Positions 22,517 to 34,420 of a DNA stretch of 64,000 nucleotides are shown piece by piece; the first letter of the stretch is position 1, and each line of letters opens with the position of its first letter. Position numbers and translations under genes: made by a program. The notes below the pieces were generated by a model. It was not told the DNA's origin and ran no database searches. It saw only the letters and a program-made list of their open reading frames with translations. The stretch comes from Acanthosepion esculentum (Eukaryota; Mollusca; Cephalopoda; Sepiida; Sepiidae): positions 13,452,305 through 13,516,304 of the forward strand of contig OZ038480.1 of assembly GCA_964036315.1 (NCBI GenBank), given 5' to 3'.

Positions 22517-22560
22517 GTTGTTGTTGTTGTTTTCTGGTGTATACTCATTTCAAAGAAATC
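22350..22560 (-). mobile_element. LINE family 1 scraps around an (ATT)n(GTT)n tract
   Basis: The tract at 22464-22531 is followed by the 3' UTR signature TCTGGTGTATACTCATTTC also found at 33017-33036, then diverges. Confidence 0.45.
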
Positions 22561-23229
22561 CAAACATTTGGCCTCCAGTGTATATTAGGTTTAGTAGCAA
22601 TAATTTTCCGTTTTTATATATCAGAATCAGTCTAGAAAAATAATATAGTTACATTTTATTCGCTTATATACTTCACTGTTATTTTCGTCACCTTTTCAAT
22701 AAAATTCCGTAAGTTTTGGTGTTAAAAAATCGTTCGGTTCACAATCATCTTCGGTCTTTTGAATAGGAGTAGAGGTTTATCCCTTGTTTCCTGTATAGGA
22801 TTAGGTGTACGATTCCTTCTAAAGTCTGCTTCATCACTCTACTCTTGACATCTGTGCCTGAACTCGGAATTTTATTCACTTATTTCATTTTTTTCACTCT
22901 TCCACCAATTTGAGTAGAGAGGTTCGCCTATCGTCCTGTTCATACCCCACCCTGTTCTCTTGAAGAGTAGTAGAGGTTTATCCCTTGTTTTCTGGTTAGG
23001 ATTCGGTTACCGGTTCCGTTCCTGCTGCTCCTTTATACTCCTAACGATTGTCCTTTCCTACGCTAATATAAGTCACACAGTAACCCTATACCTTGAGCGG
23101 CTCTTGAGCCTTGTATTGGCTGAACATTAGAAAATAAAACCCCTTGAATGTAGTTTTTATTCGAGAACGTTTTTCCCATCAATGCACATGCAGCGATAAG
23201 AGAGGTCATAATCAATTCGTTTGGTTTGG
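22561..23229. other. Unassigned; contains a 37-bp direct repeat
   Basis: AGTAGAGGTTTATCCCTTGT occurs at about 22768 and again at about 22968, each followed by similar sequence, about 200 bp apart. No gene recognised. Confidence 0.4.
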
Positions 23230-23800
23230 TTTGTTTTATTTTACAGCATATCAACACCTCAATGGGTTATTTAATGCCGACAAGATTTTTATTGCTGGTA
23301 ATACTTTTTTTTTCCAAAATGTATTGCTGATAATATTTTTTTCCAAAAATGTATTGCTGGTAATTTTAGAAAATTTATTGCTGGTTTGGCTTGACTTGTT
23401 TTGTTCTGTTTTTCAACATATCAACATTAATGGGTTATTTATTTCCACAAAATGTTTATTGCTGGTAATATTTTTTCCCAAAAATAAAGTATTGCTGCAA
23501 TAATTTTATTAAAATGTATCGCTGGTAATATTTTTTTCAAAAATGTATTGCTGGTAAAAATTTTCAAAAAAAGTATTCCCATTATTAAAACCTATTTTTA
23601 TACTTAGATGGTGTTTTGACCTCTTTTAGGGGGGTTAACTAACTGGGACCCCGGGAGGTGTTATTACCTGGGAACACCAGCAATTAAGAGATGATTCCAC
23701 GCCCCTGAAAATCTTCTGATCAGAGGCGTTGCTGTTGGACTTTGCTTATCGTCTTACCCAGGACGCGGATGTAGTTTATCGTCTTACCCTTGACTGCATA
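23230..23800 (+). mobile_element. Dispersed composite repeat: ~30-bp minisatellite plus unique block
   Basis: Part 1 (about 23270-23575) is a degenerate tandem repeat of TGTATTGCTGGTAATATT plus T-rich spacer. Part 2 (23620-23735) is unique sequence with an AGAGATGATTCCACGCCCC core. Part 3 is about one and a half units of ACCCAGGACGCGGATGTAGT (23757-23790). The same three parts in the same order occur inverted at 60045-60720, where part 3 has grown to about 14 units, and parts 2-3 recur at 43080-43200. Type unknown. Confidence 0.65.
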
Positions 23801-24450
23801 ATCGCTTGGTGAAAGGTGAGATGAATATGGCAGGCGAGATAAAACAGACCAACCCAGTCCCAAAATATTTCCTGCGTTATTCTTTCTGTATGGGGTCTTT
23901 ATCCTGTAACAGTTTTCCAAAAAGAAACAGTCAGTCATAAAGATCTGATAACTGTGACAGGTCGTGACTCAGAAGTCCTCCTCAGACAACTTGGAACAAA
24001 CTTCAATATGTCGATTGAGAATAGTCATGTCAGTTAAGAATAAATTGTAAGAAAAAGTTGATTAGAAGGGTTCTATCTTTACGGAAAGATATGGTGGATC
24101 GATGTCGGTATTAATAAAGTTTAATTGTATCAAATTTATTCGTTTTTATATGGGTGATTGACTGTGATGGGAAAAAAAGATTATTTAACAGAAACTATTT
24201 CCATATTGGCTGAATATGGAGGAAAAATAGTAACACCAACTTCAAACACGATATTGCGTGCAGTGATAAAACTGCCTGGTAACTGCTGACCGCAGACTCG
24301 AATTGATAGTCAGGGTTGTTTACATATGAGTTGGATTATTGCATGAAAAATATAAATGCTATGCTATTACGGTATTAAACATTTTTCCTGACATACCATT
24401 CTAGCGGAGATTACTTTTCTTTCTCTGTTAATATCCATGCATACATATAT
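23801..24450. other. No recognisable feature
   Basis: AT-rich DNA. No reading frame or repeat with a recognised family. Confidence 0.4.
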
Positions 24451-25490
<1,040 letters not shown>

Positions 25491-25516
25491 ATATTCATAT
25501 ATATATATATATACAT

Positions 25517-25907
25517 ATACAATGAATCATTCATACAGAAAGTAGATTAGTAAAGTTAATGATATAAAATGGCAAAAACTCTTCGCAAACAAAATTTTAA
25601 AGTTGTATTAACCTACGAACCACTCGATGAATGTTATGAGCCTTGTTTTTATATTAATTTTTTTCGTCTCGGATGCTACCTAAAATGCTTACTAAAAACA
25701 AAATAATTTCCATGCCTGAATGAACATTTGAAAATACTTGTGTATTAAAAAAATGACCTTGTACAGCTTGTAATTTTTAAAAACAAGGGTCATAACATTC
25801 ATCGAGTGATTTGTAGGTTAATGCAAGTTTAAAATTTTGTTTTAGAAAGGATTTAGCCATTTTATATCATTAAATTTACTAATCTAGTGTTTGTAAGAAT
25901 GGTTCAT
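25517..25907. mobile_element. Inverted-repeat element with ~130-bp arms (possible PLE terminal repeats)
   Basis: Arms 25517-25655 and about 25785-25907 are inverted copies with roughly 10-15% differences (for example ATGATATAAAATGGC and CACTCGATGAATGTTATGA with their complements). A further copy of one arm lies at 45020-45150. About 130 bp of unrelated DNA separates the arms. PLEs are known to carry terminal repeats that can be inverted, so this is a candidate. Confidence 0.65.
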
Positions 25908-26236
25908 TGTAATATGCAAATATATATAAGTGCTGCGGCTGCAGTAAAAACCGAGTGCCCACAGCCTGTTTCATGCCTGAATATTATCCTCAAACTAACG
26001 ACGAAGATTATGTTGAAAACTAAATAGTTGTAGTTTAACAGCCCGATGATTACATTCAAGCGCGTGCAGTCTTTCGCCATTTGTTGTTGACTTGAATACC
26101 CACTCATATTTACACAAGATCTATCTCGTATATTTAAAGTTTTACCCGTAAATATAGCATTCATTAAAAGTATATTTTCTTTGGCTCCTGAAAAATTAAT
26201 TTCGGTTGAGCTCTGTGGGAGTGAAGCGTGTGTTGG

Positions 26237-26510
26237 TAAACAGTGACTATTAAAGCTAATATAGCAAGACTCTTCGGCAGAATTGAGTCACTGTCAGTCA
26301 CTGTGTGTTTATCTAAATCTAAAAATAAATACGCTAAAATTCACCTTCATCCCTACCGTGCGCCGACGGCTTACTGGTAGAATTTCCGAATGATGCTAAT
26401 TCAGTCGGGTTTTGATCCTAGCTAGAGGCAACTGAACGTCTAGCCACACTGATGAGCTGTGATACAGCGAAACAGTTTCTCTGTGGATGACAATTATATA
26501 TATATATGTA
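26237..26510 (+). mobile_element. tRNA-derived SINE with hammerhead at the 3' end (family B1)
   Basis: 5' part starts GTAAACAGTGACTATTAAAG. A tRNA-like block follows at about 26358-26428 with A-box-like GACGGCTTACTGGTAG and B-box-like GGGTTTTGATCCTAG, then the hammerhead (26444-26486) and a short (TA)n tail. The same whole unit is present inverted at 41225-41490, where the A box TGGCTTAGCGGGAGACG is closer to consensus. Order of parts is pol III promoter, ribozyme, TA tail. Confidence 0.75.
26444..26486 (+). ncRNA. Type I hammerhead ribozyme, canonical core, weak stem III
   Basis: Stem I CCACA (26444-26448) pairs with TGTGG (26482-26486). Core CTGATGA is 26449-26455. Stem II GCTG (26456-26459), loop TGATA and CAGC (26465-26468). 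GAAA is 26469-26472; after CAGTTTC come U16.1 and C17 (26480-26481). All invariant positions match. Stem III is reduced to the A-U pair plus an imperfect continuation. Confidence 0.82.
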
Positions 26511-26846
26511 TGGATATAATAAAAATATACATATCTGCACATATACTTGCACATACATATATATTTCTTTCTCAAGTGTTATAAATCCAGTGATCAATGC
26601 TATATAACAGGGCTATTAAGTATATATTTTAAGTATATATTAGTGAATACATATAATACACATTGTTAGCACGACTCGGAGTTTCATGCGGACTTGCATG
26701 CTTCAGGTGCTTAATAGATTCTGACCGTTATGAAATTCGCATTCTCGTGGTTATGATTTAAAATTATGTGTTAGGTTTGTTTATTTTATTACTGTTACCG
26801 GAAATATTATATTACTTCCTAATGTATGCCATTCTTATTCTTAAGT

Positions 26847-26850
<4 letters not shown>

Positions 26851-26911
<61 letters not shown>
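26851..26911. repeat. (TA)n microsatellite
   Basis: TA run ending exactly where a family B2 SINE begins. Confidence 0.97.
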
Positions 26912-26913
<2 letters not shown>

Positions 26914-27215
26914 CTCTTGAAAATATATTGCAATCGAGCAGTGTTCAATGACAAGCTAATTCTACAAACAAGAGCCACCTGCATTAATGCACTTCAGTAA
27001 AATGAATGGAGCACTCCGGTTGATTGGCATTTGTTTACATTTGTAAAAGCAATACGCTAGATTTAGCTGCCTCATTCTTCCAATTGAAGATAGCTCTGTG
27101 AGTCTCTGACTGACGCCAGATCCGTTGGGTTTCGGTCGTGGCTTGAGGCATTCTGTTATCTAGTCGCACTGAAGGGCTGTGATACAGCGAAACAGTACTG
27201 TCTGCGAATAACACA
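26912..27215 (+). mobile_element. SINE with 3' hammerhead (family B2), copy 1
   Basis: Aligns end to end with 49610-49910 (both start TAGCTCTTGAAAATA and end at the hammerhead). A B-box-like GGGTTTCGGTCGTGG lies at about 27126. The element sits between a TA run and a CA/TA run. The 5' 150 bp differ from family B1, whereas the 3' part including the ribozyme is shared. Confidence 0.72.
27164..27207 (+). ncRNA. Type I hammerhead ribozyme, one core substitution
   Basis: Stem I TCGCA/TGCGA (27164-27168 and 27203-27207) is perfect. Core reads CTGAAGG, so A9 is replaced by G. Stem II GCTG/CAGC and loop TGATA, GAAA, stem III CAGTACTG, then TC at 27201-27202. The A9 change would be expected to reduce or abolish cleavage. 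Confidence 0.78.
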
Positions 27216-27284
27216 CACACACTATATATATATATACACACGTAAAAATGCTCCATACATTATATATATATATAATGCTCCATA

Positions 27285-27351
<67 letters not shown>
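27208..27351. repeat. (CA)n and (TA)n compound microsatellite
   Basis: CA run then TA runs with a duplicated ATGCTCCATACA spacer; directly follows the hammerhead. Confidence 0.95.
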
Positions 27352-27353
<2 letters not shown>

Positions 27354-27569
27354 ATCCCCTTACTATGACTCGAGCCTGTCGTCTGACTGAGGAGTCTATA
27401 TCGGTAGGTTATGTATCTATTTTTGACTGCTGTCAAAGTTCAATTTTAAATCTCGAAATCTGACATGAGCACAGTCCCTTTACTGGGGTTGAATAAGACC
27501 GACGCATTTCGAGTTGGCTGAAATAGCTCTATCCCCTCGCCTATATGAGGTAATTTTGAATTTTTTGCG

Positions 27570-27571
<2 letters not shown>

Positions 27572-27640
<69 letters not shown>
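27572..27640. repeat. (TA)n microsatellite
   Basis: Pure TA run. Confidence 0.98.
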
Positions 27641-27643
<3 letters not shown>

Positions 27644-27753
27644 AACGATAAAAATTAAAAAATTATTTAAAAATTAATTAAAATCTTCAGACATACTAGG
27701 TTGTAGATTAATATTCTTATGTTTTTATTATTATTATTTCATTTAGATTCCTC

Positions 27754-27787
<34 letters not shown>

Positions 27788-27904
27788 GTGTTTCGCTCAC
27801 ACATGACAAAGACTAACATACTAATGGTTCCGAGGTTTTTTCGCGGACTCTAATTAACTCTGTATAATTGGATGTGTATCGGTGAACGGAACTGAGTGAG
27901 TAGT

Positions 27905-28110
27905 AGCGCTATATAGAGTCTGGTTTATGACTCCTTCGTGGCACAGTTGGTATGACGTTCGCGTTGTATCGTGGCGATCTGGGTTCGATTCTCGGTAGTG
28001 GATGCGTTCTTCTGATTAGTCCCAAATATAGGACGAACCGGCATTCTGTTAAGGATTCTAAGTTCGACGAATTACTATAAAAATATGTATGTATACGTAT
28101 ATATATATAA
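27905..28110 (+). mobile_element. tRNA-derived SINE (family A), diverged copy
   Basis: tRNA-like block 27931-28003 has A-box-like TGGCACAGTTGGTA and a near-consensus B box GGGTTCGATTCT (27981-27992). It continues with CTCGGTAGTGGATGCG exactly as in the 20.5-kb copy, then a decayed hammerhead (28012-28046) and a TA tail at 28097-28109. Confidence 0.7.
28012..28046 (+). ncRNA. Decayed hammerhead (family A)
   Basis: CTGATTA (G8 to T), stem II GTCC/GGAC and loop CAAATATA identical to the 20.5-kb ribozyme, then GAAC (A15.1 to C) and an eroded cleavage site. Expected inactive. Confidence 0.7.
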
Positions 28111-28548
28111 CCCACTTATTTTTGGAGAGGTTTCTTAGTTGCCGGTCTTGAGGCGATCATAATAAAGTTGTCTTTCTCCCGGCTGGGTGATCGCTAGTTG
28201 GTTTCTTCAGGGGTAAAATGAAAAATTCAACAAATGCGATTTTTATACTTATCCGTTTTATTAACACGTCGAACGAGTACATTTTTAACTAGCCAGCGGT
28301 GTCGCACGCTCATCCCCCCACTGAAGAGCCAGTTCCCCGAGACACCAAATAACCTCGTTTGCTCTCTTCCACGTGTACAACTTAACTCCACGAAAGCACT
28401 TTCTAACTCTAACATCCCCACGTACGGTGCAGCCAATCAAAATCCACATCCTTATTTTGTCTACCATCTGTCTTTAAGGTCAGCCTTAGAAAGTCTGCGC
28501 CAAATACGCTGATAATAAAAAATAATAGTCTGAAACTAATATTTAACA
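28111..28548. other. Unassigned sequence
   Basis: Open frames on both strands at 28227-28512 show no family resemblance. No repeat copy of this stretch found elsewhere in the window. Confidence 0.35.
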
Positions 28549-28596
28549 TATATATATATATATACACACACACGCACACACACACACGCACACACA

Positions 28597-28651
<55 letters not shown>
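28549..28651. repeat. (TA)n(CA)n(TA)n microsatellite
   Basis: Compound dinucleotide tract. Confidence 0.97.
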
Positions 28652-28656
<5 letters not shown>

Positions 28657-28724
28657 TTTATTGAATACGACACACAAATTACTATGATTTAGTATTTTAT
28701 ACAATTTCTCATGCGATCAAATAT

Positions 28725-29670
28725 ATATTATTTTCTTTTCGGATGATAAAATATATAAAAACTTTCCATTTTTTCTTTTTATCCGAGCGCTTTCGTCTGT
28801 ACATTAGCCATTTTCAAGGTTGATATATATTAACTGTTAACAAGAAATAGATTGTTTATATAATGATTTATTAGGATATCCTAATCAATTGTTGGATTTC
28901 CATATTAGGCTTATTCTGTCTAAGGTGCTAATAGCAACGACGGGAATAGAAACATAAACACTAAAATTAATATTTTTTTATAAAAATCAAATGAATGAAA
29001 ATTATAAACAAGACGAAACTAGAATTAAGAACATTATAAAAAATGCATAACAATAGCAAAAAAAATAGATTAATTATTTATTACAAAAAATTTCAAACCT
29101 CTAACCTTATAGTTAAAAATTCACCTCTTAGAACAAAATTAAATATGACAAATATTATTTACGAATTTAAATGTCCATAATGAATTGTTTTCATAATCAA
29201 TCAAATTTTGTTTGACATGAAGACTCACTCTACACCTTTCTGACCATAGCTCAATTGGGTATCATTTAAATACTCATGGAGACCTACGGGAACTTATTCG
29301 TAACACAGTTATTAACAACACAAATATAATAACATCATCTACATGCAAAAAAAGGCTAAAAATAATGGAAGCCTTATTAATAAAAACAAAAAAGACAACA
29401 CTTAATAATATCAACTATGAACATGGACACAATATCTTGACCGTGATTGAAAATGAAAGCATTATATAAATACATACATACAACAATCTATTTCTTGTTA
29501 AGAGTTAATATATCTAATCCTTGACGATGGCTGAGTGTATAGCCGAAAACTCTCGGACAAAAAGAACAATTGACAGTTTTTATATAATTTATCATCTTAA
29601 AAGAAAAGTAAATTATTAGATCACATTAGATCAAAGTACCTTGTCTGTCGTAATCAATGAAATGTGCATG
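28725..29670 (+). mobile_element. Penelope-like element fragment with inverted 3' ends
   Basis: Plus-strand frames give LIIYYKKFQTSNLIVKN, NIIYEFKCP (start of the GIY-YIG domain), then LHLSDHSSIGYHLNTHGDL, KIMEALLIK and NNINYEHGHNILTV, in the order of a PLE GIY-YIG endonuclease with frame breaks. The 3' end (29480-29625) contains TTGACGA (29521), TGGCT, AGCC and GAAA (29545-29548). An inverted copy of this end (about 28725-28870) sits upstream, so the fragment is bracketed by inverted ends, a known PLE arrangement. Confidence 0.7.
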
Positions 29671-29699
29671 AAAGACGGATCGCTGCCTAAATACACAAA

Positions 29700-29780
29700 T
29701 TTATATGTGCATATATCTATATATGTGTGTGTATGTGTGTGTGTGTGTGCGCGTGTGTTTGTGTGTGTGTGTGTGTGTGA
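29700..29780. repeat. (GT)n-rich microsatellite
   Basis: Interrupted GT run after a short TA/TC tract. Confidence 0.9.
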
Positions 29781-29864
29781 TTGAATAAATTACAACCATT
29801 ATATCTGCAAATTTTTAACTAAATCCCTCGATACTCACGAATAACCTTCCGTGTATTGATATTA

Positions 29865-30345
29865 AAGGATGAGAGAAATGTGCACTAACTGTTTAAATTT
29901 ATTTTATTTTTATTTCCCAAGTACTTTCGGTCTTCTTCCAAGATCATCTTCAGGAGTGCAAGTAGTACAAACCTATATGTTGTTCAGGGGTACATGTATT
30001 TATACAAAGCTGTGCGTGCTATCTATTACCGTATTTTTTAAAATATGCTTTTAAATGCAAACGGTTGACAAGGCTGAGCGTTCATTAGAACGTAAAAAAT
30101 ATTATACATTATGGAATTTTATCCTATATGTTAAAATGTCTTGATCATTCGCGCATTAAATCGTGAAAAAATTGTTCCTTTACAGGCATTTCAGAACATT
30201 ACTGCAGTATTCATAGTTGATTCTGTCCAGTGTCGGCTTTAATTTTTCAATATAAATTACTTCTAGGATATGTAGCTTGAATTTATCATTTTCTTGGTGT
30301 AGGATAGTTGTGTTGTCGATCAGACACACAGCACACACATAACAC
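29865..30345 (-). mobile_element. Penelope-like element 3' end, minus strand
   Basis: Minus-strand frame (30345 to 30180) reads DNTTILHQENDKFKLHILEV then IYIEKLKPTLDRINYEYCSN, the C-terminal tail of a GIY-YIG PLE protein; the same tail occurs at 56640-56780 on the plus strand. Further 3' the minus strand has CTGAAGA, TGATC and GACCGAAAG at about 29950-29925, the PLE-type hairpin motif. Confidence 0.6.
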
Positions 30346-30395
30346 AGACACACACATGTGTGCGTGTGTGTGTAGAGAGAGAGAGAGAAAACGAG

Positions 30396-30431
<36 letters not shown>

Positions 30432-30470
30432 GCGCACACACGCACACACACACACACAAACACACACACC
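30310..30470. repeat. (CA)n, (GA)n, (GATA)n compound microsatellite
   Basis: CA-rich, then GAGA (30375-30390), GATA (30396-30431), then CA to 30470. Confidence 0.93.
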
Positions 30471-30645
30471 AGATTGGATCAATAATTGGTTCAATGACTG
30501 CGAACAATACTAGCTGAATTTCCTTTTATATACCTACTGTTTTTAAAGTAATTAATGTTTAGCACTGATTAAGGCGTATCGAAAACGAAGGAGATTATGT
30601 TGAAAATAAATAGTTGCCGTTAAAAATAAATGCTTTAGTCCATCG

Positions 30646-30930
30646 TTAGGCTGCGGATTTATCGATGAACTTACGGAAAAAAATGAATGCGTTCTTTGGA
30701 TTTTGTAGCAAGAATTGAATTTCGTCCAGCAGTTTGAGGTCTGCTTTTCCCGATGCAATGTATTGAGAAGGGTGGTCGGGTTGCTGCGCGTTAGGGCTTT
30801 GCTCCCACATGGTCCTTTTTAGCGGTTTAAGCACACTTCCTTTCTCCAATTGCACTCAATAGACGAGGCGCCAGTACATTTTCATCTCGCTCACACAGCT
30901 CAATCTTTATAACATCCTGTTTACCTCCCC

Positions 30931-30935
<5 letters not shown>
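30646..30935 (-). mobile_element. Dispersed repeat of unknown type with an open frame (copy 1)
   Basis: 30737-30931 is about 95% identical to 47677-47870 (both minus strand). The frame from 30855 reads MQLEKGSVLKPLKRTMWEQS, continuing through NAQQPDHPSQYIASGKADLK, for 69 codons. An overlapping upstream frame contains [20 protein letters not shown]. The other copy differs at about three residues over the shared 41. I do not recognise the family. The open frame may only reflect recent spread. Confidence 0.5.

Positions 30936-31470
<535 letters not shown>

Positions 31471-31562
<92 letters not shown>
31471..31562. repeat. (TA)n(GT)n microsatellite
   Basis: TA run then GT run. Confidence 0.97.
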
Positions 31563-31563
<1 letters not shown>

Positions 31564-31621
31564 ACTTTCTTTCCAGCAGTATATATGTGTATATATCTAC
31601 ATATATCTATTAACATATAAA

Positions 31622-32471
31622 CAGGGTGCGATGGTTAAATGGCTGCCATTTTATTTATTTTGTAATGTCGCGCATGCGCGTTGTTTCTTTTGGATTTTGT
31701 CGATGGCACATTATAGTAAGATCAATTGGGCACCGTCTGTGACAAAAAGAGCCCCATGATGCAATTCACTCCGCCAGAGATTTGGAAACGGCATGCTGTA
31801 CTGCTCGGCATTCACACTGGAAACTACAATATGAACATTTCACTGTTTTTTGGGTGTCAAATACTGATTACAATGGCGCGGTTGCTCGGAAACCTCATTC
31901 TGATTGTTTTGATAAGAAAAGAACTTCCGGATTTGTTGTTGAAAGCCTCAAACTCACCACGGAGGCCTATATCAAGTGCCTAGAGGAGGTAGTACTGCCC
32001 TGGGCCAAAAGGGTGGCGGTTGGAAGACTCTGTGTCTGGCAAAAGTACTATGCACCATGCCACAGAAGCAAGACTACACAGTCACGTCTGCTAGACAATT
32101 TTTGTAACCACATCACCCCTTACATCTGACCACCTATCTCCCCGAACTCTAATTTCCTTGATTATTTAGTGTGGGGCGCAGTTTAGCGAGATGCCAACCA
32201 AACTCCTTGCAACACCAAAGATGAACTAAAGACAAGCATTATGGCAGCATTCGCCAACTTAAACAAGGAGACGTCCTGAAGAGTTGCAGGAGATTTTGAA
32301 GTCGTCTGGAGGTCGTGGTTGAAACCAGTGACGACTTTATTTGAATAAATCTACTCTTCAGTATATCAAGATTTTTTGTGCAATTTTGGTAAATATATGT
32401 TAAAATAAGATGTCATTGTTATTTTCATTTTTGCCTAATTTAGACGGCAATTTATCCATCGTACCCTGTAT
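31622..32471 (+). mobile_element. Tc1/mariner-superfamily transposon, decayed
   Basis: Terminal inverted repeats begin ACAGGGTGCGATGGTTAAAT at 31622 and end at 32471 with its imperfect complement. ATAA flanks both ends. Inside, frames give MMQFTPPEIWKRHAVLLG (N-terminal helix-turn-helix), SGFVVESLKLTTEAYIKCLE, EVVLPWAKRVAVGRLCVWQK and LLDNFCNHITPYI, followed by shifted pieces near VWGAV and KDELKTSIMAAFANLNKE. The order matches a transposase whose middle is partly deleted; stops and shifts kill it. Confidence 0.75.
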
Positions 32472-32490
32472 AAAATCTATTGCTCTATTA

Positions 32491-32491
<1 letters not shown>

Positions 32492-32548
<57 letters not shown>

Positions 32549-32627
32549 TCTTCCTTGGATTTCTGTTCCATAATAGTCATCATCCCTTCACATCTTTACA
32601 TCGATAAAAATCTTTCTCAGAATCCTG

Positions 32628-32696
<69 letters not shown>

Positions 32697-32697
32697 T
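32492..32697. repeat. Two (ATT)n microsatellites
   Basis: ATT runs at 32492-32548 and 32627-32697 around 78 bp of ordinary sequence. Confidence 0.95.
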
Positions 32698-32935
32698 GTG
32701 TATGTCATGTTTCCTGCTTTGTATCCTGTAGAGCTGAGTCCAAACTATGGTTCTTAGACCCTATAGGAGAATTGTCATTTAATTGATAGCACTTTTCTTT
32801 GTATATATGTTACTAATAGGGCGATCTTTTGGGCAACATGTATGTTGATGTTACCTGGGAAACTGTTAGTAAAATTGTCCATTCCTTTTGTCAAGAAGTC
32901 CAGAGCTCTGATTACTATTTTACAGACCCATTCTT

Positions 32936-32948
32936 CTTCTTCTTCTTC

Positions 32949-32983
<35 letters not shown>

Positions 32984-33290
32984 GTTGTTGTTGTTGTTGT
33001 TTTATTTCCTTTGATTTCTGGTGTATACTCATTTCATTTTTGGTCCCAACCAGAGACCTAATGTTAGAAATCGCATCATGATATTTTCCACTGAGCAATT
33101 TAAAAAAAAATCACACCTATTTTACATAGATAAAGCCCTTCGTAAGGTGTAGGCTGTACTCGTGAGAACAATTTTGTATTTCTTTAAGACATGGGCTACG
33201 AGAAATCCTTTCAATGAGTCTACTGGAATCTTTTCCAACCAATCCGAGGGCTTCAACTACAACAGCGATTGTAGATGTTCCCATATTATT
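32936..33290 (-). pseudogene. LINE 3' end (family 1) with (ATT)n(GTT)n tail
   Basis: Minus strand: coding-like block (about 33285-33130) with the VVEALGLVGKDS-like and HLTKGF-like pieces of the other copies, then the 3' UTR with GGTCTCTGGTTGGGACC, ending in the tail at 32936-33003. Confidence 0.6.
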
Positions 33291-33299
33291 ATTTTTTTT

Positions 33300-34200
33300 T
33301 TTGTTATTATTATAACTGAAGGAATGCTGAATTCTTGGCGCGAATAAATTAAAGATTTATGTAGGAACAAATCGTTTGATGGTCTGAAACTGACGAATAC
33401 GTTGTATACCGGTCTGAATTCCTTTCCTAGAGATGAACGCCTGCCGAGGCGCCTTTGTAATCAGGCTGGGCATCTACATGTATGAAAACAAAATATCATC
33501 TATCTTGTCCAGAAAAGGTGATTTTTCTAATCGAATCCGTCGTTTAATCGAGTCATTTGGTCAGTGTAGATTTACGTAGCATTTCTTTTTTAAAGTTCTA
33601 TGTATAATCCACCTTGAATTTCACACCCTCACCCTCGATTCTGCGTTCTTATACATTTTCAGTCGACAAGATTCGAAGATTTGTTTACCTATGATTTTTC
33701 TTCACTTTGCATTCTCATTATAAATACGTTTCATTTCCATTGACATATCTACCGGGGATGGCGGATGAGGGGGTGTGACGGATAACAGCTCGGTATGAGA
33801 AATCGAAGTGCCGAGTTCGAATTCCAGTCGAATTTTCACGCAATTCGAATTTAGTGAAAATACTGTTGGGAAAGTTACGAATCCATCCCCTAGCTATGGT
33901 TGAAAAGCAGACCAGACTGGGTCCTTTATCCTTGGTTCGCAACCATTCTATCGCAGAGAGAAATGGCAACCTACTGCGAGAAAGTCTTCTGTTATTAATC
34001 GAAGGGTACATGATCGCCCAAGCGTATATTGCGTCTGGCACTTAACTGACTGATGAACAGAAAAGAATCCACTTGTACGATATGAATCAACCTCTTCTCC
34101 TCCCAGCTATGGGTTAAATAGTAATACTTGTATCAGAAAATTATTACTACTTCCTAAAATTCTTAGAATCCCCAAATATATATCTGCATTAAATTAGTTT
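33300..34200. other. Unassigned, with a tRNA-like patch at 33760-33830
   Basis: ACAGCTCGGTATGAGAAATC and GAGTTCGAATTCC are spaced like A and B boxes, suggesting a decayed SINE. The open frames at 33718-34045 on both strands overlap it and show no family resemblance. Confidence 0.35.
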
Positions 34201-34204
34201 TAAA

Positions 34205-34420
34205 AAATTAATGAATTAATCGTTGACAACTTGCATTATTTACATTATTCGGACTCTCATTACTCATTATTCGTTACTCTCATCTTCATTGCCATATTCA
34301 CAACGTTTCGGTCGTTGTATTCTACGGTCTTCTTCAGCTGATTGGAATTTCGAAGTGAACTCTTCATTTTGTCCAAAGCGGTAGATTGGTTTAGTTGTCC
34401 GGATGTCTCAGTTATTTCCC
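34205..34420 (-). mobile_element. Dispersed element D, partial copy, minus strand
   Basis: Minus strand carries CTGAAGAAGACC, GACCGAAACGTTGTGAAT and the AATATGGCAATGAAGATGAG stretch, i.e. the motif plus the start of the 98-bp monomer. It is head-to-head with the next copy. Confidence 0.6.
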
